A DNA stretch of 64,000 nucleotides from Micromonospora coriariae (GTDB taxonomy: Bacteria; Actinomycetota; Actinomycetes; Mycobacteriales; Micromonosporaceae). Below are positions 44,166-52,765 of the stretch, piece after piece. The notes beneath the pieces were generated by a model. That model saw only the letters and a list, made by a program, of their open reading frames with translations. It was not told the origin of the DNA and searched no databases. The translations under genes were made by a program, and so were the position numbers. Positions within the stretch are counted from its first letter, which is position 1, and every line of letters begins with the position of its first letter. The DNA is taken from the NCBI RefSeq assembly GCF_900091455.1, contig NZ_LT607412.1:4278001-4342000 (forward strand). The letters are read 5' to 3'.

Positions 44166-45398
44166 GTGGATCGGCGTTCCGAACCGAACCGCAGTGCCAT
44201 CTACGCCACCACACTGGTGGCCTTCCTCGCGATCGCCGGCATCGCCGTCGTCGACCCGATCCTGCCGGCCATCGGCGACGCGATCGGGGTCACAGCCTGG
44301 CAGGTCGAGCTGCTGTTCACCGCGTACATCGCGGTGATGGCCCTCGGCATGATCCCGGCGACCCTGGCCAGTGGCCGGTTCGGCTTCAAGCCGGTGCTGA
44401 TCGCCGGAGTCTCCGTGGTCGGCCTGGCCGCGATCCTCGCCTCGTTCAGCGACAACATCGTGCAGCTGTCCGTGCTGCGCGGCGTCTGGGGGCTGGGCAA
44501 CGCGATGTTCTTCGCCACCGCCATGGTGGTGCTGGTCAACCTCGCGGTCGACCGGGAGTGGGTGGTCGGCCTCTTCGAGACCGCCCTCGGCCTCGGCTTC
44601 GCGGTCGGCCCGCTGATCGGCGGCCTCCTCGGCGAGGTCAGCTGGCGACTGCCGTTCTTCGTCTGCGGTGTGTTCATGGTGCTGGCGCTCGGCGTGGCCG
44701 CCCGCAAGCTGCGCGAGCCGACCAACCGGCAGGCGCCGGTACGCGTCGGTCAGATCTTCGCCACCTACCGCCGTCCCGCGTTCATCGCGCTCTGCGTGGT
44801 GACCGGCACGTACAACTTCGTCTTCTTCGTGGTACTCGGCTACACGCCGCTCTTCCTGGGCCTGGACGTCATCCCGCTGGGGCTGGCGTTCACCGGCTGG
44901 GGGCTCGGCCTGGCCGCCGGCATCCTGCTGATCGGCCACCGGTTGGCCCACCGGATCGGCGCGGTGCAGACCGTCGGCGTGGCCATCGCCGGGCTGCTGG
45001 TCTGCATGGTCCTCTTCGCCACCTCCACCAGCACCACCGAGGCGCTCGTCGTGCTGGTGCTGGCCGGGCTCTGCATGGGTCTGGCCAACGCCAACCTCAC
45101 CGACCTGGCGCTCGGCCTCGGCTCCAGCGACCGCCGGGTGGCCACCGGCGCGTTCAACCTGGTCCGCTGGGGTGCCGCCGCGCCCGCGCCGATCATCTCC
45201 GGCAAGCTCGCCGAACACTCGCTGTCGATGCCGTTCTGGGTCGGCTTCGGCGTACTCGCCGTCGGTGTGCTGGTCTACCTGGCCTTCGCGCACGTGATGG
45301 CCGCCGGCTACGGCGAGCGGGTGCTCTGGTCCCGGTGGAACCGGGCGGCCGCCGGCACCGAACACGCCCCCGAGGAGCCGGTCGGCGAGGCGTACTGA
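44166..45398 (+). CDS. MFS transporter (drug/metabolite efflux-type)
   Basis: A 410-aa major-facilitator protein with about 12 membrane helices. AIAGIAVVDPILPAIGDAIG is the first helix with the antiporter-like DPILPAIG motif, then ELLFTAYIAVMALGMIPATL, and motif A-like SGRFGFKPVLIAG. The central loop is YRRPAFIAL. GTG 44166 has GGGGAG upstream. Control by the divergent MarR regulator suggests efflux of a toxic compound. Substrate unknown. Confidence 0.9.
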   Translation: MDRRSEPNRSAIYATTLVAFLAIAGIAVVDPILPAIGDAIGVTAWQVELLFTAYIAVMALGMIPATLASGRFGFKPVLIAGVSVVGLAAILASFSDNIVQLSVLRGVWGLGNAMFFATAMVVLVNLAVDREWVVGLFETALGLGFAVGPLIGGLLGEVSWRLPFFVCGVFMVLALGVAARKLREPTNRQAPVRVGQIFATYRRPAFIALCVVTGTYNFVFFVVLGYTPLFLGLDVIPLGLAFTGWGLGLAAGILLIGHRLAHRIGAVQTVGVAIAGLLVCMVLFATSTSTTEALVVLVLAGLCMGLANANLTDLALGLGSSDRRVATGAFNLVRWGAAAPAPIISGKLAEHSLSMPFWVGFGVLAVGVLVYLAFAHVMAAGYGERVLWSRWNRAAAGTEHAPEEPVGEAY

Positions 45399-45424
45399 CC
45401 GCGCGGTCCCCGCTGCCGCCGGTG

Positions 45425-46186
45425 TCAGCTCAGGGCGCGATAGAGCAGATAGAGCCCGATCACCGTGCCGAACACCACGATGATCGTCTTGAGCAGCACC
45501 GGCGGCAGCCGGCGGACCAGCCGGGCGCCAACGTACCCGCCGATCAGCGTGGCCGGGGCGACCATCGCGACGGCGGCCCAGTTCACCGGTCCGAACAGGG
45601 CGAACACCACCAGCGTGGTGAAACCCACCACCGCGGAGAGCAGGTTCTTGATCGCGCTCACCCGGGCCAGCGTCGCGTCCAGCACCAGCGCCAGCCCGGC
45701 GACCAGCATCACGCCGAGCGCCGCGCCGAAGTACCCGCCGTACACCGCGCCGAGCCCGACCATCGTCTGCACCGCGACCGTCCGCTGGCGCGGCGACATG
45801 TCCCGTGGGTGACCGACCAGCCGGCGCAGCGGGTCCTGGAACGCGAGCACGGCGGTCGCACCGAGCACCAGGAACGGCACGACCACCTCGAACGCGCGGG
45901 CCGGGGTGGCCAGCAACAGCAGTGCCCCGAGGATGGTGCCGACGATCGTGGTGGGTACCAGCGTGGCCAGCGCCCGTCCGCGCGGAAGATCCGCCCGGCT
46001 GCCCGCCACGCTGGACAGGTACCCGGGGAACACGGCGACGGAGTTGCTGACGTTCGCCGGCACCGGGGGCAGCCCGACCGCGATCATCGCTGGAAAGGTG
46101 ATCAGCGAGCCACCACCGGCCACCGCGTTGACCGTGCCAGCGGCGAGACCGGCGGCGAGCAGCAGCGCGGCGTGGGAGAGATCCAT
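45425..46186 (-). CDS. Sulfite exporter TauE/SafE family protein
   Basis: A 253-aa membrane protein of the TauE/SafE family with about eight helices. The N-terminal repeat contains LLLAAGLAAGTVNAVAGGGS and TFPAMIAVGLPPVPANVSNS, and the second half GLGAVYGGYFGAALGVMLVA. Both Gly-rich repeats are diagnostic. Members export sulfite, sulfoacetate or other small anions. ATG 46186 suits the family. It is convergent with the MFS gene. Confidence 0.9.
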   Translation of the reverse strand: MDLSHAALLLAAGLAAGTVNAVAGGGSLITFPAMIAVGLPPVPANVSNSVAVFPGYLSSVAGSRADLPRGRALATLVPTTIVGTILGALLLLATPARAFEVVVPFLVLGATAVLAFQDPLRRLVGHPRDMSPRQRTVAVQTMVGLGAVYGGYFGAALGVMLVAGLALVLDATLARVSAIKNLLSAVVGFTTLVVFALFGPVNWAAVAMVAPATLIGGYVGARLVRRLPPVLLKTIIVVFGTVIGLYLLYRALS

Positions 46187-46316
46187 AGCCCCACGAGGCT
46201 AGACCCCGCCCGGGCGGGTGGGTACGCCGGACTCCCGCCCGATGACCGCCACCACCGCCCCTGAGCTGCGCGATCTTGACCAGGCGGGGTGGCAATACCG
46301 GTGGGCCGCCCGTCGT

Positions 46317-46322
46317 TAGGAT
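46317..46322 (+). promoter_or_regulatory. Putative -10 element of rnpB
   Basis: TAGGAT ends seven bases before the first base of the mature RNase P RNA as deduced from its P1 helix, the right distance for a -10 box. No good -35 at 17 bp; ATACCG at 46296 is the weak match. Confidence 0.5.
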
Positions 46323-46328
46323 GAGAGC

Positions 46329-46756
<428 letters not shown>

Positions 46757-46759
46757 CCA

Positions 46760-46793
46760 CCAGGTCGCAGCCTCGATCAAGGCTGCGACCTGG
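46760..46793 (+). terminator. Hairpin after rnpB (element-side)
   Basis: A 13-bp stem CCAGGTCGCAGCC / GGCTGCGACCTGG with loop TCGATCAA, then TTGTATTTC. It would end the rnpB transcript. The left half of the stem begins inside the attachment repeat. Confidence 0.7.
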
Positions 46794-47174
46794 TTGTATT
46801 TCAGGCTGTCTATGGGCGTTGGCGGTCATCATTGGTTGGCGTTCGACGCCCTGGAGACGCCCTGACGCCCTGACGCCCTGGGGACGCCCTGATCTTGAGG
46901 GCGTGAAAGCTTCAGTTTGGAAGGACGAAGATCACGACCGACAAGGGCCTGGTGGGCCAGGTCAAGGGCAAAAGTTCGCGACCGTTCGTGCCCCCTGGTG
47001 ACCGTCCGAGGTACTGGCTACTGGCACGTGGATGGCACGGTGACCTACGCATTACGAGATCATGTTTCCCGACTCGCCTACCTGGCCAACCGTTGGTTGA
47101 GCTGCGATTTGCCTTCCGGCATCTCTCACTGACGGTGGTGGCGGCTCGGCGTCTTGAGGACTGGATGAGGACCG
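46767..47174. other. Left part of rnpB element, no supported gene
   Basis: Contains the end of the rnpB terminator and a cluster of GACGCCCTG repeats (46848-46892), of which TGACGCCCTGGGGACGCCCT at 46871-46890 recurs at 49869-49888. Frames further on (47,000-47,170) show no recognised product. Confidence 0.5.
46871..46892 (+). repeat. Possible integrase arm-type site, left
   Basis: 22-bp sequence identical to 49869-49890, built from GACGCCCTG units. More copies of the unit lie immediately before it (46848-46870). Confidence 0.6.
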
Positions 47175-47477
47175 GTGAACATCGCCGATGTTGGTACGGT
47201 CGCGCTCGTGCATGCGGTGAACGTCGTCAGCAAGTTCGGTGATGACGGCTACCTTGAAGGGTCATGGGTCCTGCCGCTGGAAGTGATCGAACCGTTGAGA
47301 TCCCACGTCCGCATGACCAGCGAGGGCTGGATCGTCGACGAGTGGGCGATCACCGACGCGACAGCCGCCATCGTTCAACCGTGGGTAGACCAGGCGATCG
47401 ATGTGGCATCTGACGCGTGGTGGGTTGGATCAGAGCAAGTTGACCCGTCGCACGTCTGGGCCATCCGTGTCCGCTGA
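47175..47477 (+). CDS. Hypothetical protein in rnpB element
   Basis: A 100-aa acidic protein, not recognised. It reads as an alpha/beta sequence with VGTVALVHAVNVVSKFGDDG at the start and three Trp residues near the C-terminus. The GTG start at 47175 has GAGGACC nine bases upstream. It may be element cargo such as an immunity or defence-related gene, but nothing in the sequence shows this. Confidence 0.5.
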   Translation: MNIADVGTVALVHAVNVVSKFGDDGYLEGSWVLPLEVIEPLRSHVRMTSEGWIVDEWAITDATAAIVQPWVDQAIDVASDAWWVGSEQVDPSHVWAIRVR

Positions 47478-47664
47478 TCTCCGCACCGGAACGGCGGCAG
47501 TGGCCCTGGGATTAGAAGAAGATCGCGGGTGGCTGGTCAGGTGATGGCACTCCTGGTCAGCACGTCCGTCGTTGTCGGGCAGCGTCGGCGTAAGCGGGCG
47601 GGCTTGGCTGTACGGATGGCTGTACGTGTGTCGGCTGCCGCAGGAACACCTACAGTGCAGAACC

Positions 47665-48087
47665 GTGGATCTCACTGACTGCTTGGAGCGGGTGCTCGAA
47701 CTGAGGAACGCACCGCTACCGCGCACCGACGCCGCTGTGTCGACCGAGGGCGGACCCGGCTACCTGGTCCTGGACCTCAGCACCAGTGAGGCTTTCTGGG
47801 AGGACCGGTCGCAGGCCAACGAGGTGTGGGACCAGTTCTCACAAGACTTCCTGGGGCTCACGGAGGCACTCGGCGGAGTGTGGGGGCCGGCGGAAAGTAT
47901 TGATCTGAGTCCGGTCCTTGATCGCGCGATGCGGGGAGAGGCGGTCCCGGCGCTTGCCGGCGTCCTCTCGAACTTCGTGCCGTCCGTGTCTGCCTGGCGC
48001 TTTGAGGACCGCAGCGTCTGTGTCGGCGTCGGTCAGTGGGATTCGGAACTGCCAGTCGTGCTGGTGGCCGCAGCAGGTGAGCTGTAG
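47665..48087 (+). CDS. Hypothetical protein in rnpB element
   Basis: A 140-aa protein with good coding character: VDLTDCLERVLELRNAPLPR, then FLGLTEALGGVWGPAESIDL, and a beta-rich end SVCVGVGQWDSELPVVLVAA. I do not recognise the family. The start is probably GTG 47665; an in-frame start at 47572 adds 31 residues lacking a clear ribosome site. It precedes a 30-bp hairpin. Confidence 0.55.
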   Translation: MDLTDCLERVLELRNAPLPRTDAAVSTEGGPGYLVLDLSTSEAFWEDRSQANEVWDQFSQDFLGLTEALGGVWGPAESIDLSPVLDRAMRGEAVPALAGVLSNFVPSVSAWRFEDRSVCVGVGQWDSELPVVLVAAAGEL

Positions 48088-48472
48088 TCAGCGTGCCTGT
48101 TGGTGGGATCTCCTCGTCGGGCAGTTGCAGACCTTCCAGCCTCCCCCGGACGGGGACAAGGTGGAGCGCCTCACCAGCCGAACGACCTTGGCCCCGTCCG
48201 GGGAGGCTGGAAGCCCTCGTGGTGCCCGGCGAGGGGATCCCGGGCGGATCTCTGAGGAGGGCCGGGGTTCGGGGCGGAGCCCCGAGGTCTTCGTGGTCTT
48301 AGTCATCCGTCACGTGGCCGGCCGGCCCGGCCGATGCCGGCCGGAGGTCGCCAGCAGGCCGGGGCCGGGCCGGCGCGGCCCGCTTTGCGGGCCGCCTTGA
48401 CGGCGCCAGACGCGCCGCCGCTGACCCGCCCGACGTTTCGGCAACCGCGACCGAGCGCAAGAAGGTGAGCTG
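48088..48472. other. Intergenic stretch with large hairpins in rnpB element
   Basis: No supported gene. Holds the inverted repeat 48133-48213 and smaller G/C hairpins, e.g. CGGGGC-GGA-GCCCCG near 48272-48286. Confidence 0.55.
48133..48213. repeat. 30-bp near-perfect inverted repeat
   Basis: Arms 48133-48162 and 48185-48213 are complementary except for one extra C in the left arm and one mismatch; loop about 22 bases. Lacks a T-tract. It may be a terminator of the gene ending at 48087 or a structural site of the element. Confidence 0.8.
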
Positions 48473-48661
48473 ATGACTGTGGCTTCGGTGCCGGAGCATC
48501 TGTGGTCAGTGGACGACGTGGCTGCTTACCTGTGGGTGCCCGTCGAGACGCTGTACCAGTGGCGTAAGCGCAAGTACGGACCGCCGGCCGCCCGGGTCGG
48601 CAAACACCTGCGCTACGACCCGAACGACGTGCGGTCCTGGTTCCGCCAGAAGGCGGCCTGA
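48473..48661 (+). CDS. Excisionase-type helix-turn-helix protein
   Basis: A 62-aa MerR/excisionase-like DNA-binding protein: LWSVDDVAAYLWVPVETLYQ is the helix-turn-helix, then RKYGPPAARVGKHLRYDPND the wing, RSWFRQKAA the end. Such proteins steer tyrosine integrases toward excision. GGTGAG precedes the ATG. It lies directly before the broken integrase, the usual order in actinobacterial elements. Confidence 0.9.
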   Translation: MTVASVPEHLWSVDDVAAYLWVPVETLYQWRKRKYGPPAARVGKHLRYDPNDVRSWFRQKAA

Positions 48662-48664
48662 GCG

Positions 48665-49890
48665 ATGGCGCACATAGAGGACCGCTGGTATCGCACGGTG
48701 CGTCAAACCAACCGGGCGCGCTGAGCGGGTCAAATCAGATCTGTTCGGCAAAGGGCTGCGGTACCGGGTCCGCTATGTCGGACCGGACGGCAAGGAGCGG
48801 AAGAAGTCGTTCCCCGATCGGGCGAAGCGGGACGCCGAAGCGTTCATGGTGTCGGTTGAGTCCGACAAGCTTCGGGGTGCCTACGTCGACCCGGCGGCCG
48901 GGCGGATCACCTTCGCCGAGTATGCCGAGGAGTGGATGCGGACCCGAGCGCTTGACGAGTCCTCGCGGGAGAGCACTGAGTTTCGCGTCCGCAAACATCT
49001 ACTGCCGTTCTTCGGCCACCGGCACCTATCGGCGATCAAGCCGGGCCAGATCCGCGAGTGGGACCGCAGCATGGTGGGCGTCCTCGCCCCGGCTACCCGC
49101 TCGGTGGTCTTCGCTCACCTGCGCTCGATCCTGGCCGCTGCTGTCGATGACGAGCGTATAGCCAAGAACTCCTGCTCGGCTCGCTCGGTGACACCACCTC
49201 GGGCCGTTCAGCGTCGGGTGGTGCCCTGGAAGCCGCACGAGGTCGCGGCACTCCGTGCCAACCTTCCCGAGCGGTACCGGGTTGCCGTCGACCTGGGCGC
49301 GGGCTGCGGGCTGCGTCAGGGCGAGATTTTGGGTCTCTCCGTCGATGACATCGACTTCGACGCAGGCTGGCTGCACGTGGTCCGGCAGGTCAAGTTCGTA
49401 CGCTCCCGGCTCGTGTTCGGCCTACCCAAGACAGACCGGGACCGGCGGGTACCGCTCCCCAGCTCGGTCGCGAGCGCTGCGGGCGCATCTCGACCGGTTC
49501 CCGCCTGTGGAGATCACTCTTCCGTGGGAGGACCCGACCGCCGATGAGCGGCGGACTGTCGCCCTGGTCCTCACCACCACCCGCAATGCCGCGATCCGCC
49601 GGAGCACCTTCGATGAGCGGGCGTGGCGTCCGGCTGTCACGGCGGCCGGCATGGTTCCGACCCGTGCCACCGGAATGCACGCTCTACGCCACTTCTACGC
49701 CTCAGCGCTCCTGGACGCGGGGGAGAGCATCAAGGCCCTGGCGTCCTACCTCGGGCACACCGACCCCGGATTCACTCTCCGGGTCTACACCCACCTCATG
49801 CCGTCTAGCGAGGAACGCACCCGCCAGGCGACCGACAACTTCTTTCCTGAGGTAGACGGGAGCGAGGGTGACGCCCTGGGGACGCCCTGA
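48665..49890 (+). pseudogene. Tyrosine integrase with two frameshifts
   Basis: The translation in three frames gives a whole tyrosine recombinase of pSAM2-like actinobacterial type. Frame 1 begins at ATG 48665 (MAHIEDRWYRTV) and stops near 48723. A second frame carries LFGKGLRYRVRYVGPDGKER, the SAM-like domain and the first catalytic Arg in GAGCGLRQGEILGL. From about 49470 a third frame carries RALRAHLDRF, the box HALRHFYAS and YLGHTDPGFTLRVYTHLM with catalytic Tyr. Two single-base indels, one near 48700-48712 and one near 49465-49475, explain it. An internal ATG at 48846 exists. It is probably inactive; raw-data check could separate error from decay. Confidence 0.88.
49869..49890 (+). repeat. 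Possible integrase arm-type site, right
   Basis: Identical to 46871-46892; overlaps the last codons of the integrase frame, 47 bases before the second attachment repeat. Confidence 0.6.
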
Positions 49891-49937
49891 GGGCCATGAT
49901 CGCTCATATCTCCGCAGTTCAGAGGCGGTGTGGTGTT

Positions 49938-49981
49938 CAGAATCCGGCGTACAGGTCGACTCGTCCGTCGCCCACCAGGTC
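49938..49981 (+). repeat. Attachment-site direct repeat, distal copy
   Basis: Perfect repeat of the rnpB 3' end (46723-46766); marks the distal end of the element. Confidence 0.93.
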
Positions 49982-50009
49982 AGTCACCCTCGTAAGGTGG
50001 CTGACCTGG
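49974..50009 (+). terminator. Second rnpB-type terminator hairpin
   Basis: CCAGGTCAGTCACC / GGTGGCTGACCTGG, 14-bp stem with one G-T type mismatch and a 7-base loop CTCGTAA, followed by TGTTGCTT. It has a different inner sequence from the hairpin at 46760-46793; one is probably the original rnpB terminator and the other was brought by the element. Confidence 0.7.
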
Positions 50010-50400
50010 TGTTGCTTCGGGTGCTGCTGGTCGTGGTCGGTCGTCTACACCCAGCGCCGGCTCGCCACAGCGTCGGGCTTGATTGCGAGCGTGTCCGCTA
50101 TGGCAACTGCCATCGAAGACTTCGCGCTGGGTTCAAGCGGAAACCCGCGGCGGCCAACTGCGGCCGTCTGATGGGCGCGCCGGCTTTAGCTCCAGAGCTC
50201 ATAGGATAATGGTTGATTGCCGACGTTTCGCGCGGTCTTGTGCCGCAAGCGCGCCCCGGCAGATCTGGTCGTCAGGTTGACCGCACCGGGCATTGCGGCG
50301 TTACCCCCGATCAATGTGGCCCCACGCATTCCATCGACGTGTTAATATCTCTGCCACTGATGATCATCAACGCGTCACACGGTGGAATAGGGGAGTGTTC
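49982..50400. other. Intergenic between rnpB element and secreted protein
   Basis: No gene supported; base composition is less GC-biased than around. Holds the hairpin above and the promoter of the next gene; TTAATATCTCT near 50341 may include a -10. Confidence 0.5.
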
Positions 50401-51021
50401 GTGGAAAATGTCCGCAAAGCTGGCCAACGAGGCCTCAGTGGGTTTGGCCGACAAATCACATTCCGCTTGACTTCGCGGTGGTGGACCGCTCGGTTCTTCG
50501 CGCCGCTCGCGCTCTTCGCGGTCCTTGCCGCACCGTTGGCCGCACCGGCGCAGGCGGCGACGCCGCAGCGCGCCGCCAGTGCGGCGGCCGCGGCAGATCC
50601 GCTCGACGACTGCTGGTTCATTTACTCCTACGTCAGCGGCCTGTTCGTCAGCGCGCGCCACAACGTGAGCGGATCCCCGCTGCAAGCCAGCGCTGCTCAG
50701 CCAGGGACGTGGGAGCGGTTTTGCATTTGGCCATGGGGTTATGACGAACTGGGTTTCCAGCTCTACGCCATCCGGGCGGAATCAGTATACAAGTTCGTAA
50801 GCGCAAGGTTAAATGTGACCAATTCCCCGCTGCGGGCCAGCGCCGACAGCATTTCAACCTGGGAGCTGTTTAGATTTAGGTACAATTCCTCCGATGGGTC
50901 CTATTCTCTCGTTGCCCATAACCAGAAGTTCGTCAGTGCACGGTTGAATTCGACCGGCGCCCCGCTGTGGGCGAGCGCTTCCATCCCCAGCACGTGGGAG
51001 AAGTTCTATCTCACGCACTGA
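50401..51021 (+). CDS. Secreted protein with fascin-like (beta-trefoil) repeats
   Basis: A 206-aa exported protein. Signal peptide about 1-52: basic start, hydrophobic FAPLALFAVLAAPLAAPAQA, cleavage after AQA. The mature part has three copies of a 26-residue unit, FVSARxNxxxxPLxASxxxxxTWExF, beginning near 82, about 133 and about 177; spacing fits a beta-trefoil of the fascin/actin-crosslinking type, here possibly carbohydrate-binding. GTG 50401 with GGGGAG upstream. Codon use is less GC-biased than its neighbours (AAA, AAT, TTT, TTA codons), which suggests transfer. Confidence 0.82.
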   Translation: MENVRKAGQRGLSGFGRQITFRLTSRWWTARFFAPLALFAVLAAPLAAPAQAATPQRAASAAAAADPLDDCWFIYSYVSGLFVSARHNVSGSPLQASAAQPGTWERFCIWPWGYDELGFQLYAIRAESVYKFVSARLNVTNSPLRASADSISTWELFRFRYNSSDGSYSLVAHNQKFVSARLNSTGAPLWASASIPSTWEKFYLTH

Positions 51022-51538
51022 CCTACATCAGGATCGCGCCTCTGTCCCGTCTGTCATCGACCCGCCCCGCTGGGGAACGCGCCGCTGCCCGACCCGGCAC
51101 GTCATCTAGGGAGCGGGGCCGGTCAAGGGTGGAGCGTGTGTGCGGCGTCGGGGTCAAGGCTGGGCCGTAGGCCCACCCCGGTAGGGGCTTGGCCTTGACG
51201 CCGGCGCCGTGGACGCCCTCCTGCTGAGTGGCGGAAGTCGGTGTTGTGGGTGGCCGCCCTGGGAACCGGCAGTCCGACGAACAACGTCGACCCGTGGCCC
51301 GCGAGCCTGCGCCGCACCACGACAGCGACTGGCGCGCCTCGAACTGTCTGCGCCGAATGCGCCCGACGTAACCGTATGCGTTCAGCGGCGACTGCTCGTA
51401 TCGCCGCGACCACGGGGTAGGTCGTTCTAGGCTCCGACATGTGGCGTCGGCGTGCCCTTGTCGAACTGGCACACAGTTCCGGTCAGCGCCTCTGTCGAAC
51501 ATGCCCTCCAGCGAGCCCAAGCGGAGAGGAAGGCACGC
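51022..51538. other. Intergenic with palindromic element
   Basis: No gene supported. An inverted repeat has arms GTCAAGGC (51153-51160) and GCCTTGAC (51192-51199) around paired GGGCC/GGCCC. The neighbourhood (51100-51200) looks like a repeated actinomycete element I recall from other genomes, but not verified. The end holds the ribosome site of the epoxide hydrolase. Confidence 0.45.
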
Positions 51539-52765
51539 ATGGCCGTCAAGACCAAGACTCGTCCGGGCACCACGGAGGTCCGGCCGTTCACGGTGGAAAT
51601 TCCCCAGGCGGACCTCGACGACCTGAAAAGGCGGATCGCGGCCACCCGATGGCCGGAAAAGGAAACCGTCGACGACCAGTCGCAGGGCGTGCCACTCGCG
51701 ATGATTCAGGCCGTCGCCCGCTATTGGGAGAACGAGTACGACTGGCGCAAGGTCGAGGCGCGGCTGAACGCCGTACCGCAGTTCATTACCACCATCGACG
51801 GGGTGGACATCCACTTCATTCACGTCCGCTCGAAGCACGAGGACGCGCTGCCGCTCATCGTGACGCACGGGTGGCCGGGTTCGGTGATCGAGCAGATGAA
51901 AATCATCGAACCGCTCACCGATCCCACGGCGCACGGCGGGAGCGCGTCGGATGCCTTCCACCTGGTGATCCCGTCACTGCCCGGCCACGGTTTCTCGGGC
52001 AAGCCGACCTCGCCGGGCTGGAACCCGGAGAAGATCGCGACCGCTTGGACCGAGCTGATGAAGCGTCTCGGCTACTCGCGGTTCGTCGCGCAGGGCGGCG
52101 ACTGGGGTGCGGTCGTCGTGGACCAGATGGGTGTGCAGGCGCCTCCGGAGCTGCTCGGCATCCACACCAACATGCCCGGGGCGGTCCCACCCGAGATCGA
52201 CCTGCTGTTCCAGGGCGACACCACGGGCGCGAACAACGCCATGGGTTCGCTGCCATCCGGTCTGTCCGACGACGAAATGCGTGCTGCCGAGGAAGTCAAC
52301 TTCGTCTGGAAGCACGTGGCCTATGCCCTCATGATGGCGACGCGTCCGCAGACGCTGACCGGGCTGGCGGACTCTCCGGTCGGCCTGGCGGCTTTCCTGC
52401 TCGACCATGACGCGAAAAGTCTGGATCTGATCTCGCGGGTGTTCGACGGGGCCAACGAGGGCCTCACCCGCGACGACATCCTGGACAACATCTCGCTCTA
52501 CTGGCTGACGAACACCGCGATCTCCGCGTCCCGTCTGTACGCGGACAACAAGCTGTCATTCTTCGCCACCAAGGGCGTGAACGTCCCGGTCGCCGTGAGC
52601 GTCTTTCCCGACGAGCTCTATGAGGCACCGCAGAGTTGGGCCGAGCAGGCGTATCCCAACCTCATCTACTACAACAAGCTCGACAAGGGCGGGCACTTCG
52701 CGGCCTGGGAACAGCCGAAGATCTTCTCCGAGGAGCTGCGTACCGCCTTCCGGTCGCTTCGCTAG
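51539..52765 (+). CDS. Epoxide hydrolase family alpha/beta hydrolase
   Basis: A 408-aa enzyme of the microsomal-epoxide-hydrolase-like group. N-terminal EPHX-type lid region (VRPFTVEIPQADLDDLKRRI, then RWPEK). Oxyanion motif HGWPGS at 110-115, nucleophile motif GGDWGA with Asp188, C-terminal catalytic His in KGGHFAAWE. It hydrolyses epoxides to diols, substrate unknown. ATG 51539 with AGAGGAAGG upstream is chosen over an earlier in-frame ATG at 51452. The redoxin-domain gene starts on the base after its stop. Confidence 0.93.
   Translation: MAVKTKTRPGTTEVRPFTVEIPQADLDDLKRRIAATRWPEKETVDDQSQGVPLAMIQAVARYWENEYDWRKVEARLNAVPQFITTIDGVDIHFIHVRSKHEDALPLIVTHGWPGSVIEQMKIIEPLTDPTAHGGSASDAFHLVIPSLPGHGFSGKPTSPGWNPEKIATAWTELMKRLGYSRFVAQGGDWGAVVVDQMGVQAPPELLGIHTNMPGAVPPEIDLLFQGDTTGANNAMGSLPSGLSDDEMRAAEEVNFVWKHVAYALMMATRPQTLTGLADSPVGLAAFLLDHDAKSLDLISRVFDGANEGLTRDDILDNISLYWLTNTAISASRLYADNKLSFFATKGVNVPVAVSVFPDELYEAPQSWAEQAYPNLIYYNKLDKGGHFAAWEQPKIFSEELRTAFRSLR

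Larger units (their letters stand above)
46757..49981. mobile_element. Decayed integrative element in rnpB
   Basis: About 3.2 kb between 44-bp repeats of the rnpB 3' end. It contains an excisionase-type HTH protein, a frameshifted tyrosine integrase at the far end, two genes of unknown function and a long inverted repeat. No replication or conjugation gene is seen. 22-bp direct repeats near each end could be integrase arm sites. Confidence 0.85.
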
